The notes: generated by a model from the letters alone, not told the origin. Counted from the first letter of the stretch, positions 1 to 13,262 are shown. The stretch: 64,000 nucleotides of DNA from Gorsachius magnificus (GCA_034008185.1 CM067109.1:55662301-55726300), one strand, 5' to 3'. Numbers and translations are program-made.

Positions 1-3000
1 ACAGCCTTGAAGATGAGTAGCATTATTTTATCACATCCTTCTTTGCAGCATGTGCCAGTGGGTTTTAGCTGTCACATTTTTTAAAATTATCAAGCCTCAG
101 AGTAAGTAACAGGGCTGGTTCCTTAGTGCATAAGAGTCCCCTTTTCTCCTTCTGATCCTACTAAAGCTGCCAGCTTTTATTTTGTGAAATTGTGTACTTG
201 TAGGTTAATTTGAATAAACAAAAGACTTTGTTCTGCGAACCACAACATGGCTACTAATTTAGTGGCTGTTAAGTGTCTCACTTTCTAGTGCACCTCTTGT
301 TACACCTTTACAAAGAAATAGATCACAGCAGAAACATTTAAACTCACTTGTGAAGGTAAAAGCCCTAAGTGTTTTTAAGCACCTTCCTCATAACACCTGT
401 TAAGGCTCATTAACTAGGGACACTTTCAGATTGCAGTGTGGTTTCTCACATACCTTCCTGCAGCTTGCCCACATGGCTATGTCACATGCAGTTGTCATTT
501 CTCATTCAGCTTTCTCTGATGCACCTACACCTGCCTTCTGCCCTCGGATCTCAGATGCCAAAGACTACTTTTGACGATGTTACAAAAGGCTACAAAAAGT
601 CAACAGAAAGCTCAGAGTGCTGGTTGAATGATGGCTTCTTCAGAGGCTGAGCCTGATCAGGACAAGGACAGGACAAGGCCACCAGCAGTAGCAAGTGATT
701 AGACCTGGTGATGACAGAGCCTGCCCCGTCCTGTGAGCCTGTTCTTTCCATGGTGGAGTCTTATCCCATTCCAGCTGAAACAGCCCCAGGTCCCTGGAGC
801 CTGTAGGACTGGCGTGATGGCACACGAAGGCTGCAGCAGCGTGTTGTTAAAGCTCCATGCCGCACCAGGGGAACGGGCATGTTCCTGTCTCCCCCAGCTG
901 GAAGCTCGACCCACCGCTCACCAGGCAGGGTGCAGCGAGACATGGAGACGCGGGCACTGGAAACCCCTCACAGGCCTCAGCCCAGCACTCTGCCCTGCCT
1001 AATTAGTCAGACTGGTGGTGTGTTAAACCTGCAAATTTCAGACTGCACAGGAAGGATCTGTTAAGTGAATCAAGCAGTTTTCATGGATGTGTAATGCACT
1101 GCCACTTGCTGTCACCTTGTCCAGCTTACAGCAGCCCACCCCAAACATGTCTGTGTGCAAGTACACACCAAGGCCAGAACATCTAAATCCCCTTTCCTAA
1201 TGAAGATCCATCACAGAAACAAGACTACATTCTTTAATAAACAGAGAGTTCTAGGTTTTCCAAAAAGATTGTGGATAAACGCTTCCTTCAGCTACTGCTC
1301 TAACAATAACAAAAAGTACACCCTCCAGATACTGGAATTCTCGATGCCCCAAGAAAGAAAAAAAAAAAACAAAAAATCAGTGGAAAACAGGAGCTCTCAG
1401 CCCCGGCAGGATCAGATACTTGGAGAACTTTCTCTCCACCACTTTTTATGAGCAGTACCCAAATATTCAACACCCCAAAACACAAAAGCTGAGCGGCTAA
1501 TTATTTCGTTTATCATGATTCCATTTTTTGTAGAAAGCAATTTAATTCTTATCCTTCCTAATAAAAGAAGTATTTTATCATCTCTCTCACCCGTCCTGAT
1601 GCCTCCATGACAGTAGATCAAATGTCATGATATGTCTTACCTAAAAAGGCACTGCACTGAGGATATCAGGAACTGCACTCACATTAAAATAGATTCTTTT
1701 AGCATTTGTGCTCAAAAAGATAACATTTTAAAAGATTCTGTCATTTTTGGAAGCTTCTTAGGATTAAATCTTACAATATGGGTAATGATTAATACAAAAC
1801 ACTCGAAAAGAAAATCCCTCTGATGGGGAAAGGAAAAAAATACCACAAGGCCACTTACCTTTTAAGGACAGAGAAATGCCTAGACAAGGGATTTAACAAG
1901 CTTTCACAAAGCAGATGTCTCCTCACAAAGTGGAAATAATTTAGCCAATGTAAGAAAAGCAGTTTTTAGCTTCACCATCATAATTCTCTACTGCAGAGCT
2001 TTACAATTTACAGCGGGACAAAGGGAAGCACTGTTTCTTTTGGGCTGATGTTGAATGAAAGTTTAAAATGGGAAACTCTGATACACAGAGAGAGAGAGCT
2101 GAAAAGTCCTGGTAGAGTGAGACCCAATTTTATTTCAAGTTAATTTAGCGGATTGTTGTCAAACTTTTCCTTTTGAATTAAAAGTCAGAGCAGTAGTATT
2201 TAAACCTATTTCTTAAAGTCTTGGGCATATTTTAATGTGAGGAAAGACTCTGATTTGCTGAACAGAGAGCAAACATTTGACAAACTAGTATTCTCGTGGG
2301 ACTGTGATTCAATAGAAATGATACATTTTTCCCTTAGAAAATATTCTATGATATAATTTGACAAAATAAACACAAAAAGGAGCAATTCATAGAAGTGGAA
2401 GAAAATAACAACAAACATAAACTGGATCATGACTTCAAATGATATGAAGAGGTTTAAGTGCTTTCTCAAGGTCAGTCCACAGCTGCATGCAGAAGTGCAT
2501 GAGATTGGGTCAGACTGTTCAGACTGTGTACGGCAGTGCTGGAGAATGATGCCATGCTGGGGAAGAGTTAACATCTAAATAAGCAAAGCTGACAAAGATC
2601 AAGATGGGATAAAAAGAGAGGTTGACAATAATGGAGAAAAAAAGAGACAAGAGAGGTGAGACCTTCATAGGTCTATAAATTACCTCCCTTGTGCAAGGAG
2701 CATGAGGAATCAGGGTGAGGAACAGAGGGGTCTCCCTCTCTAGGATTCAAAGCACAACGCCCCTTGCCCCGGTTCTTTCTTCAGAGCCACATAACCTGAT
2801 GAAGATTGGGTTTACCACTCAGGTGTGATTTTCTCTTGACAAAACAGCAGGGGAAAAAATCAAGTGGGGAAAAGGCTAAAAGTGTTGTCCCACATGTTCC
2901 TGGTCCTCAGAGCTACCTCTTGGGTGTGGGTACACGTCATTTAGAGAGGGCATATGGTGAAGGAGATAAGCTAAAACTCTGGGAAGAGGGAGGACAAAAA

Positions 3001-6000
3001 CTACTTAATCTGCCTGATGAATTCTTAACAAAGAAACATGACTTAGCAAAGAGCAGTATCATGGGAAGCTGGCTTTGAAGAAGACTATTTTAAACCCACA
3101 GCATTTAAAATGATTTTCAGTGAGACTGCTAAGAAGATGCTAAGACAGCTGAGGGGGCTGCAAACAGAACTGGCATGTGCATGTGTCCAGGTGGAGGGGA
3201 AAAGGCGGGTCCCTTGGCCAGGCCTTGGGGCAGGAGTGGAGAGACTTTTCAGAAGTCCTCACAGGTCAGTGAGTGAAGGTGAGGGGAGACCACAGGCCTG
3301 GGGAGGCAGCAGTTTCCCTGCTGACCTTCCCAACTAACCACAGAAGCCCTCATGATGCACAGCAATGACTTGCAGCGCTGGCCAGCCCCCTGCCCCAGCT
3401 GCAGGGGGAATCCCTAGGAAAACACATGCCCAAATAGCTTACTGATCCAAGACCAGGCTGCTTAGCAGCTCTCCTGGGACAAAGACACTACTTACCTTGC
3501 AGAACTGTGATGTTTTTCCTGTGATAATATATCACTATTTCTTACAGTACAAATAAAATTATTTTTCAAGTGATGAAAGAGGAATTACCTGTTTAAGACA
3601 TGTTGCTTTTGTGAATAATAAAATCTGTACATGGCATATGTATGTGGACACACAAATGCTTACGGATTTATAAAACCTGAAAATTATAATTTCAAAATTA
3701 TTGCTCTTTGTTTTATTTTCAAACTCTGAAATCACTTTGGCTCACTTTTTCACCAATCTCACTTTCTAAAGCAGTGTTCTAAAGTCTGAACTGTATATGT
3801 TTGCAAGAGAGCATAAATTTGAAACAACTCAGGACTGGAACTTTATCTGCAGTGACGCTTTTTCTTCTTTTTTTATCCCGCAAACAAAAATAAAAAATAA
3901 AAATCATATCCGGACTAACACTCGGTGTAGAAAATATTAACCTGGAGCAAATTTTTATGCAGGCAAGTTATAAATCCCTGGAAATATTACAGTAGCAAAC
4001 CACACTGACCTTTAACTCCAGAATTGCAAATGGTAATGCTATAATAATTGTGTATGTCCTTTTATTGTGTGACTCCCATGTCCCCAGCCCACTAGGAAAT
4101 GGGAAACGATGGCCTTTAGCAGTCCTTTGAATTGAAGGTATAGGGATGCCTTAAGTTTATTCCCAGTTATATATAAGCATGTAGTATTATTATTATTTAT
4201 ATCTTGCTAGCAGCACTTGGAATGCAGCTGCTCCTGTGGGTAGTCTTGTAAAGGAAGGTGCTATGTGTTTTGAACAAGTATTAAATATGTACAGGAGATG
4301 ATGCTGTATAAACACTTTCTTTCCATATTTTTCTGAACTAAGACTGCAGTCTCTGAAGAGAGGAGGATTCCACGCAGTGTTCAGCTATATCAGAAATAAG
4401 CAAGATTTAATGAGGGGATGGACATTTATATAGCTATAAATACCCAGCACTGCAATAGTTAATGCAAAATGAGAAATGACTAATCAGGAAATAAAGCTGG
4501 ATGCTTAATATTTAAAGCACTCTCTAGCTAAAGTGTTTCAACAAAATCTTGATTGCCTGCAGTGTAGGGATCTCTCTCACCCTTTTCTGGAGAGTCTGGT
4601 GCAAGGACTCTGAAGGAGGTGGGCAGGGGGGCTGACCAGCACAACAAATTCTGTTTGTGTGATTTTGCAGAGGCTGGCACTGCTAAAGATCAAAGTTGCA
4701 ATGCAAGTTTGCCAAAGCCAAGGAACAAACAGAAAATGACATGATCCCAGGATATGCTTTGTTTGTTTTTGAAAATAACATTTTATGTATTTTTTTTCAA
4801 AAATGTTGCTTCCAATTTTGAACCAGACAGATACTAAATTCAATAGGCTTCTCTCCTCTCGAGGAGACATATATCCAAGAGGCAGACTTTTCTAACCTGG
4901 TTCCTTATGCAGGAGTAAGATTAACACACACGTATAAAATAAAACTATTGAGTTATTTTAATACTTTTTCTGTCATGCATTCAGGACCCTCTAAAGTTGT
5001 CACCAGCTACTGTTTCATTTAATTCCCTAGCCTTCAGGGTAATGTAAGAAAATTGAAGAGATTAGGAGCTCTCTCTTTCCTGTTCAATGCATTTGTGTTG
5101 CAGTAAATTGGTACCAACCTTCAATCTCATGGTCAGGGCTCTCCAGGGTCCTTCCACTGATATGACAGAGCAGTCAGCTTGATAAATGGTACACACCCCC
5201 TCCGATGCAATGGAGAAAGCTTTCCTCCCTGTCTCTGCAATTGTCTCTCCCACACTAGTAAAGAGGAAACACTTAGCTGTCTTACTGCATTAAGGAACGT
5301 CACCATTCTGTTTACATTGTCTGTGTTAATTAGAAGATACCTTTTTTTTTTTTTCCTCCCTTGATTAATTATTTCACGGACAGTGGCAAACACAGGATAT
5401 GGCCTCGTTGTGAACTGGAGGGAAGGGAAAAGCCTTGGCTTAGAATATGACTTCTCATGCAGCACTCCCTGAGCTCAAAATAGGAAAAAAATAAAGCCCC
5501 CAAATTAGGACTCTAGATAAACTTAAATAAAACATTCAGGAAAAGGCAGTTTGATAAGGTAGTTAAATATATGCTTAACTTAATTTCAAGTTTAGGAGCT
5601 ATTGCTGATGAAGGAGGGGTACTGTGCACAGTGTTACATTATGTCCTTACTTGATCACCTTGTTGAATTGCAGCAAATAGATAAGGAGTTAACACAGGCA
5701 CTAATATAAGTGCTGCATTAAAGTGCATTTAGCAAAACATTTAAGCAAATGCTTTTCTTCTATTCTGGTTCATTCTGCTTCAGCAATTCGCTAGCACTTG
5801 CTCCCCTGAACTGACATTGGGAATCCTTAAGCACCGAAGAGGGGTCATCTTGGTCCTTTTCACTGTGTGCAAAAATGTAAAGGGAAGATGGAGGGTAATG
5901 AAAGGGCTTTAAAAGCCAGATTTTCAAACTCTTCTTTTCCTAGAAACTTGGCCCTGAACAGCCAGGCATGTGTGCGTTTGTGTCCACACCCATATATTTC

Positions 6001-6926
6001 AAATTTGCTCATGCAGACAGCTGATCTAAGAGGACATCATGTGAAATTTATAATAGACAGTCAGCTAGAGAATTTAAATAAACAAGTCTTAAACCACCAT
6101 TGACAGCAGATAAACATATGGAGGATCAATTTGCAATGAGACAAAAAATAAGGGGTCGGTTCCACTAAATTATATATTAATTAATTACAATTTATACTTG
6201 CTGAAGGTCTGGCAGTGTATGTCTTAACTGAGGTTTGGTGCAGTTCCCTATTAAAAATGTGTAACAGCTTTACCCAAAATAACCCACAGTTTTAAATAAT
6301 ACTATTAAGCATGCTAGGTGTGCACTAAAATATGTAATTTACTGAACAGTCCATGGAAAAATTACTCAAGAGAGTTGGAAAGCCTGCAGTTAAGGGGTTA
6401 ATGTAGGCCTTGCTTCTCAAATTGAGTACATTGTAGATTCCAAAACATATCGCACACCAAAGTCAGATTTTCTACTCTGGCCTATTCTAAGCTCACAGCA
6501 GAACAGACCTGCCATTTCACTTCAAACTCTAAGTCGATCGCCTTTCCCTATCTTGTCCCATTGTGCCTCTGGCATTGCATAGGGCTGGGAGCACAGTGTG
6601 TGATACAGACCATACAGTGATTAATAGTTGCTGGTAAATCCAATGGGGTGAGTTAAGGACAAAAGGAACAATCTTATCTCAAATTCCTCGACTTAGTGCA
6701 TTTGCCAGAGCCTTAGGGCTAGATGTTCAAAGCAGTGTGTGCAGTCAGTTGCCTGTAGCTACTCTTCAGGAATACAAGTTGGTTTTCAAATTGCTGGCAA
6801 TAGATTGTAGGTGTGAAACACATAACATGCAGGAATCAAAAGGAGCTGGACAAATCCTAGGACTCTGGATGGAATGATGCCTTGCTTTTCTAAAAACGTG
6901 TGTTACCTGCCCCAAGCTTACAAGGA
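1..6926. other. AT-rich noncoding block, no gene seen
   Basis: I see no coding exon, RNA gene or recognisable transposon here. Open frames are short and unlike known proteins. A GC-richer patch lies at about 720-1010 and gives overlapping short frames on both strands, which is expected from composition. A short (AG)n run sits near 2088-2098 and an A/T homopolymer near 5342-5354. Segments around 4380-4520 and 5290-5400 are rich in ATTA/TTAATTA homeobox-type words, but that is not enough to call an enhancer. Confidence 0.6.
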
Positions 6927-7075
6927 AACGGTGGTGGGTCAACCCTAGCCAGCAGACAGGTACCCATAAAGCTGCAGGATGAGGACAAAATACAAGGAAA
7001 GTGAGAAGGCTCATGGATCAGGATAAAGACAGTTTAAAAGGTGAAGCAAAAGTTGTATATTGTACATATGTATAT

Positions 7076-7658
7076 GGTGCATTAAGAGGAGTGTGGCCAG
7101 CAGGTCAAGGGAGGTTATCCTCCCCCTCTACTCTGCCCTGGTGAGACCCCGCCTGGAGTACTGTGTCCAGTTCTGGGCTCCCCAGTCCAAGAAAGATGAG
7201 GAACTCCTACAGAGAGTCCAGAGGAGGGCAACAAAGATGATGGGGGGACTGGAGCATCTCCCCTATGAGGAAAGGCTGAGGGAGTTGGGCTTGTTCAGCC
7301 TGAAGAAGAGAAGACTGAGAGGGGACCTCATCAACACATACAAATATCTTAAGGGTGGCTGTCATGAGGGCAGAGCCAGACTCTTCTCAGTGGTGCCCAG
7401 CAACAGGACAAGGGGCAATGGGCACAAACTGAAGCATAAGAGTTCTCAGTTGAATATGCGGAAGAACTTCTTTACTTTGAGGGTGCCAGAGCACTGGAAC
7501 AGGCTGCCCAGGGGGGTTGTGGAGTCTCCTTCTCTGGAGATATTCAAAACCTGCCTGGATGATATCCTGTGCAACTTGATCAAGGTGAACCTGCTTTAGC
7601 AGGGGGGTTGGACTAGATGATCTCCCGAGGTCCCTTCCAACCCCTGCCATTCTGTGAT
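7076..7658 (+). mobile_element. CR1 non-LTR retrotransposon, 5'-truncated, young copy
   Basis: This 583-bp copy holds the C-terminal end of CR1 ORF2, a short 3' UTR (TTGGACTAGATGATCTCC region) and one ATTCTGTG tail unit at 7649-7656. It differs from the tail of the copy at 19614-20202 at four positions that I could find (7082, 7314, 7359, 7361), about 99.3% identity. Similarity stops at the CR1 boundaries, so this is a separate insertion rather than a segmental duplication. It sits inside an older LTR whose halves continue on both sides. The severe 5' truncation is typical of CR1 target-primed reverse transcription. Confidence 0.95.
7078..7599 (+). pseudogene. CR1 ORF2 C-terminal fragment
   Basis: The frame stays open from the CR1 5' junction to a TAG at 7597-7599. 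It encodes only the post-catalytic C-terminal region of the CR1 ORF2 protein, including the [16 protein letters not shown] and [12 protein letters not shown] motifs typical of the end of CR1 reverse transcriptases (here RVQRRATKM). There is no endonuclease and no catalytic RT motif, so it has no enzymatic capacity. The open frame runs upstream into flanking LTR sequence with no ATG belonging to the element. The frame is intact because the insertion is young, not because of selection. Confidence 0.9.
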
Positions 7659-8030
7659 ATGCAAGAAAATCAAAATAAGGAATTTACTTACTACTTGCCA
7701 TGGGTAGACAGGTGTCCAGCCACTCCCTGGAAAGTAGGCCTCAGCACATGTAACAGCTAATTGGGAAGACAAACATGAGACCACAAATATTCCCCTTTCT
7801 TCTTCCTTTCCTTGAACTTTTGTTGCTAAGCATGACAACCTATGGTATGGGGTATCCCTTTGGTGAATTTGGGTCAGCTGTCCTGGCTCTGTCTCCTCTC
7901 AGTTTCTTGCCCACCCCAAGCCTACTCACCAATAGAAGGTCTTGAAGCCATGCTAGCACTTTTCAGCAATAGCCAAAACATTGGTGTATCAATGCTGTTT
8001 TAACCACAAAACCAAAACACAGCAGGGATC

Positions 8031-10923
8031 TTTTTCTGTATTTGACCCTGTTTGGGAATGGAAAGAATACTCAATTCGTTCAGCTTGTGACTTTAGAGAT
8101 AAATAAAATATTTGCACTAGAAGAGAAAAATTGCATGTGACTATGGTAATTCTACTCATCCACTTGGATGTCTAAAGGCCACTATTACTCATTGCTGCTA
8201 ATACTGAGTTCTGCAAATGGAGGATGATTTGGGATCAGGAGTTTGAGAGAATTCTAAAATTAGCATAAGGGACATATAAACTTCCTCAAAATCCTGAAAG
8301 ACATCCCAACCACTCTTGTAACACAGGATGGTAGTATGCAAGCGTATTACTGAACATGCTTTTTATCATTAAGTATCACTGGTGGCTTCAAATTCATTGT
8401 TTCCCTAGTAAAAAGCTAATGAATTTTTTTTGCCATATGTTTTTTTTTGTCACTGCTTTTACACAGTATGGGGTACACCCTGCTCAACATTCACACAGTA
8501 AACAAGCCTCTGCTCTGAGTGCCATGAGGTCTTTCCAAGGCACCTCATCAAACATTTATTGTCAGTGCAGCCAGATGATGAGAATGGACACCCACTCACT
8601 GTTGATCCTGAAACACACTGGACTAGCTCCTGAAAAAATGTTGATAAACAGAGTAAAGCATCAAGACTTGTGAACCAGCATGGGCTATTTTCATTCACCT
8701 GTGTCAGGTCACCTTATTCAAACAGAGGGAAATTTTACATGCAGAACAGTTACTGCAGTTTTATACTACCTGTGTAATAATTCATGACCAGAGTAATAAA
8801 GAACTCATTAAACCAATTTCCTGCTTTTCCTTTACACATAGACCTCCCAGCAGTTCAAGCCATACATAATGAGTCCAAGTATTTTAAGGGATAGTGTTAA
8901 AATTATCTACTATTCTTTTATATCTGAAAACTTTCTTTTATTTTCCTCCACTACTTTGCTAGCATAACTAGGAAACAATATATTACCCTAATTACATATT
9001 ATTTATTAGGCGGCAAGCAAATAAGTCATTCAAAGACAAGTCCCTGTAGTTATTCATGGAACTGCTTTAGATGACAAAGATATAGTAAACCAAGCAATCT
9101 TTCATTATATTTATTACACACTCTTTGTACTAATGAACAATAACAGGCTTTGCTGAAATAACGGCTTCTGTTCTGAGTTGTGGTAAATGTTATACAGGCC
9201 ATATTAATCAAAAACACATCAAAGCCATGGATGGCCTTTATTTCTTTTGCTTGCACTTGAGGAAATTGAACAACAATGATTTGGAGGGCTCAATAAACAT
9301 AATGTAAAATAATTAGTGTCTTTAAAAAAACAACAAGCATAATATACTAGTGGCAGCTCGACCCCTGAGAAACACACAGTGGTGAAGATTCTGGCAATTT
9401 ATTTTTATAACCCCACCTTTGAAAGAGCCTGTGCATTCTCTTTGCTCTCAATATGAGAGACTTTCTCTGTGTTGTTAAGCAAGCATTAAATCTGCACCAC
9501 AGTGGGATGAAAATTTCTCGTTAACTTCACTCATCACTTGGAATTAATGAACACTGTAAAGCAAAAGAAGTAAATTTGAATATGAAATCACAGAAAGAAA
9601 GAAATATTTTAAAAAAATTAAGAGAAGAGGAGGGCTTTGGAATTGACTGTTTTAAGTACTCCGAGTTAGCTTTTAAGTGTTTTTTAAAGAAGAAATCAAA
9701 ATCCCTATCTTCTTCCTCCCATATAGAAGTCCTACACATAATGATAAGAAAACACACTCTTTCTCCTCCTGGTGAACATTTATGGTCCAAAGAAGCAGAT
9801 ACAGGACAAGACAACATAAGAATGTCCTTGAATATGATGGCTAGGGTTATGTCCCAGGAACTGTGTTCATATACCACTTTATGATCCAGGTATTAGAGAA
9901 CCTGATTTCCAACAATCTTGACCTTCTTGGGCATTGGGTCAGAGCTCTAGTTTCCTTTAAGTTGCTCTAGGCCTGGCCTGGCAAAAGTGTACTAAGAATG
10001 TCTGATCCTTTCAGGTGGGACAGGCAAGACTGCAGTGAAATATGGACTCGGGTGCTTAACGCTAACAAGCTTTCAGAGTCCTGGGCAACCACAGGAAAAA
10101 CATACAAGAAACTTGGTAGAAAATTGCTGAGGGGAATTAACACCTTCCAGGACTGTACAACGTCTGTGCAGAAATTGGGGACCTACATTTTGAAGTCAGG
10201 TACCCCAATGGCAATTAGCCAAAGCTCAGGTTCTTTTTTGAAAATAAATAGAGGACAGCATTTGGCATGAATAGCATTTGCTATCCCAGTTCAAAATCAG
10301 GGTTCTGTCCAGTCTGATACCCAGCTTTTGGGGACAGATATTTCCAAGCAATTGTACTCCTTCAATCCTAATTCCCTATATGCATTCTTAAATGAAGAAT
10401 GCTGTAAATGTCCCTTGGCAAAAGAAAAATCCCACTGGCCCTTTCAGGACTCTTCCATAAAAATTATTTCACCTGACTCATTAAAACCAACATTGTGTGT
10501 ACTTTTTTAGAAGAGTTGGGTAAGAAGAAGAACAAACTCTTTGCTAACATTGCAAAAAGCGTGCCCATAGTCTGTAAATACAGTCCAATAAATTCAGTCC
10601 AACAAGTTTATTTCTTTATGCTTCCCTTGTCTTTTAAGACTTAAATTGAACAAAACAAATTAATTTACAATAATAATTACAAATGTCTATCTATAATTAT
10701 TTTAGAAACTCATGCTCATTTTTATAATTGCTCTTGTTTTGTTTTTAACAAAAATATCTGAGTCCACTTTATAAGATGACTCATGGAGTTTGGATGGGAT
10801 TTGGAGGTTTCTTACTGGGATCTAACTGATGGGTTTCTTCCACTAAAAGGTACAAATTCACATTGGGCTGGATATCTATATCCCAAGGCAAAAATATAGT
10901 TCATATTTATAAAAGGAAACCGT
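8031..10923. other. AT-rich noncoding block between LTR and CR1
   Basis: Nothing gene-like is recognisable. Frames of 60-116 codons occur on both strands (for example around 9527-9884) but overlap each other antisense, match nothing I know and sit in AT-rich sequence. No long microsatellite is present. Confidence 0.55.
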
Positions 10924-13262
10924 AAAATCATAGATGAATTTGGGTTGGAGGGGACCTTTAAAGATCATTTAGCCCAACACCCCTGCAATAAGTATGGACA
11001 CCTTCAACTAGATCAGGTTCCTCAGAGCTCCATACAACCTGACCTTGAACACTTCCAGAGATCAGGCATCTACCACCTCTCTGGGCAACCTGTCCAGTGT
11101 CTCATCACCCACATTGTAAAAAGTTTCTTCCTTATGTCTAATATATATCTACACTTTTTTAGTTTAAAACCATTACCCCTAGTCCTATCACTACAGGCCC
11201 TGCTAAAAAGTCTGTCCCAGTTTTTCATATAATCCCCCCCTAATACTGAAAGATCTCAGTAAGGTCTCCCTAGAGCCTTCTCTTCTCCAGGCTGAATAAT
11301 CCCAACTCTTTCAGTCTTTCCTCATAGGAGAGGTGTCCTGCTCTCAACCTGCTCCAAGAAGTCCATGTCTTTCCTGTGCTGAGGACTACAGAGCTGGATG
11401 CAGTACTGCAGGTGGGGTCTCAACAGAGCGGAGCAGAGTGGCAGAATCACCTCCCTCAACCTGCTGACCAGGCTGCTTCTTATGCAGCTGAGGATACAGT
11501 TGGCTTTCTGGGCTGCAAACACACATTTCTGGCTCATATCCAGTTTTTCATCCACCGGTATCCCCAAGTCCTTCTGGGCAGGGATGGTCTCAATCCCTTC
11601 ATCTCCCAGCCTGCATTGATACCAGGGGTTGCCCCAGCCCAGGTGCAGGACCTTGCACTTGGCCTTGTTGAACCTCATGAGGTTCATATGAGCCCTCTCC
11701 TTGAGCTTGTCCAGGTCCCTCTGAACAGCATCCCATCCCTCAGGCATGTCAATAGCACTACTCAACTTGGTGTCATCTTCAAACTTGCTGAGGGTGCACT
11801 CAATCCCATTGTTTATGTCATTGATGAAGTTATGAAACAGTACCAGTCCCAGCATGAACCCTCGAGAGACACCACTAATGACTGATCTCCATCCAGACAT
11901 TGAGCTGTTAACCACTACTCCATGGCAACTGTCCAGCCAATTCCTTGTCCACCTAACAGTCAATGCATCAAAACCACATCTCTCCAATTAAGAGAGAAGG
12001 ATGTTGTGGGGGATCATATCAAAGGCCTTACAGAAGTCCAGATAGATGATATCCATAGCTCTTATCTCATAGAAGGCCACAAGGTTGGTCAGGCAGGACT
12101 TGCCCTTGGTGAAGCCATGCTGTCTGTCTTGAATGACCTCCCTGTCCTCCATGTGCCTTAGCATAGCTTCTAGGAGGATCTGTTCCATGATCTTCCCAGG
12201 CACAGAGGTGAGACTGACAGGTCAGTAGTTCCCAGGGTCCTGCTTTCTACCCTTTTTAAAAATGGCCCCTTTTTCCAGTCACCAGAAACTTTGCCTGACT
12301 GCCACGACTTTTCAAATATGATGGAGAGTGGCTTGGCAACTACATCAGCCAATTCCCTCAGGACTATGGGATGCATCTCATCAGGTCCTATAGACTTAGA
12401 TATGTTCAGGTTCCTCTGCTGGTCTTGAACCTGATCTTCTCTTACAGTGGGAGGGAATTTGCTCCCCCAGTCCCTGCCCTGAGGTGCATCCACTCAAGAG
12501 GTGTGGGAAGAGACGTTGCCAGTGAAGACTGAGCCAAAGAACTTGTTGAGTACCTCAGCCTTCTCCTCATCCATTGTTACCAGTTTCCTACTTGTGTTCA
12601 TCAGGCATGGGGAGTACACTTTCTTTGACCTTCTTTTTCTAGATGAAATACCTATAGAACCCCTTATTATTCTTTGCATCCCTTGCCAAGTTTATCTCCA
12701 GCTGCACCTTGGCTTTCCTGACCCAATCCCTACACAACTGGGCAGTGTCCCTATACTCTTCCCAGGATACCTGCCTGTGCTTCCACTGCCTGTGCGGTTC
12801 CTTCTTGCACTTTAGTTTGACCATCAAGTCTTGACTCATTCATGCCAGTTGCTTGCTGTTCTTTGCTGATTTGTTACACATGGGCATCAAGAGCTCTTGC
12901 ACTCTATGGAAAATGTCCTTATAGATCTGCCAGGTTTGTTTTGCTCCCTTGTCCCTAAGGGCAGTTTCCCAGGGGGTCCTATTGACTAATTCCTTGAACA
13001 GCTGGAATTTTACTTTCCTAAAACTCAGGGTCCTGACCCATATCCCTCAGGACTGTGAACTCCACCAATGCATGATCACTGCAGCCCAGGCTACTTCCAA
13101 TCTTGATGTCTCCAATTAGCTCACTTGTGTTGGTAGTCAACAGGTCCAGTAACACATCCCCTCTGATAGTGCTGTCTACTACCTGGTTTAAGAAGTTATC
13201 CTCAACGCACTCCAGGAGTCTCCTGGGTTGCCTACGGCTCACCTTTTCACTGTATTGGATGT
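10924..13262 (-). mobile_element. CR1 non-LTR retrotransposon, old minus-strand copy
   Basis: The plus strand shows the reverse complement of a CR1. The 3' end is at about 10924, where AATCATAGATGAATTTGGG and GGTTGGAGGGGACCTTTAAA form the usual antisense CR1 tail. ORF2-derived coding then runs up to about 13262. The 3' UTR is about 390 bp (10924-11321), far longer than in the other copies here, and its sequence differs, so this is a different CR1 subfamily. The 5' end stops within the C-terminal part of the endonuclease (a GCSDHALVEF-type motif is visible), so about half of a full element is missing. Confidence 0.95.
11322..13242 (-). pseudogene. CR1 ORF2 remnant (end of endonuclease plus RT), broken
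   Basis: Reading from 13242 down: the end of the AP-type endonuclease with its SDH motif (13018-13242), a linker with EEKAEVLNKFF (12494-12679), the RT finger region with [16 protein letters not shown] (12170-12493), the motif A region [16 protein letters not shown] (within 11988-12203), and motif C plus the C-terminal domain (11322-11987). It is a pseudogene. In-frame stops occur at 12494-12496 and 11988-11990. Frameshifts fall between 12839 and 12679, between about 12280 and 12200, and upstream of 12839. Motif C reads F-E-D-D instead of the family's F-A-D-D (11772-11783). The lesions suggest an older insertion than the copies at 7.1 and 19.6 kb. Confidence 0.92.

Larger units (their letters stand above)
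6927..8030 (-). mobile_element. Old endogenous-retrovirus LTR, split by a CR1 insertion
   Basis: Two LTR pieces flank the CR1 at 7076-7658. The left piece (about 6927-7075) carries a degraded GTGGTGGGTCAACCCTAGCC end and the block GATAAAGACAGTTTAA, which matches the equivalent part of the solo LTR at 44496 (GAGATAAAGACAGCTTAA). The right piece (about 7659-8030) carries GGTATGGGGTATCCCTTTGG, GGGTCAGCTGTCCTGGCTCTG and AGCAATAGCCAAAACA. These line up in the same order with 44811-44955 of the solo LTR. Without the CR1 the two pieces total about 520 bp, close to the 556 bp of the solo LTR. The sense direction is inferred to be the minus strand, as in the solo LTR. The U3 terminus near 8030 has decayed, so that edge is approximate. 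No gag, pol or env sequence is adjacent. Confidence 0.75.

Noticed and set aside
720..1010. CpG-island promoter
   Set aside because: The patch is GC-richer than its surroundings but short and not dense in CpG, with no start-site motif or downstream exon.
2206..2574. 122-codon minus-strand frame with a hydrophobic middle
   Set aside because: Runs of Phe/Ile/Leu are expected from AT-rich sequence. No family resemblance.
11376..11885. 169-codon plus-strand frame
   Set aside because: It is the antisense shadow of the CR1 ORF2 remnant on the minus strand.
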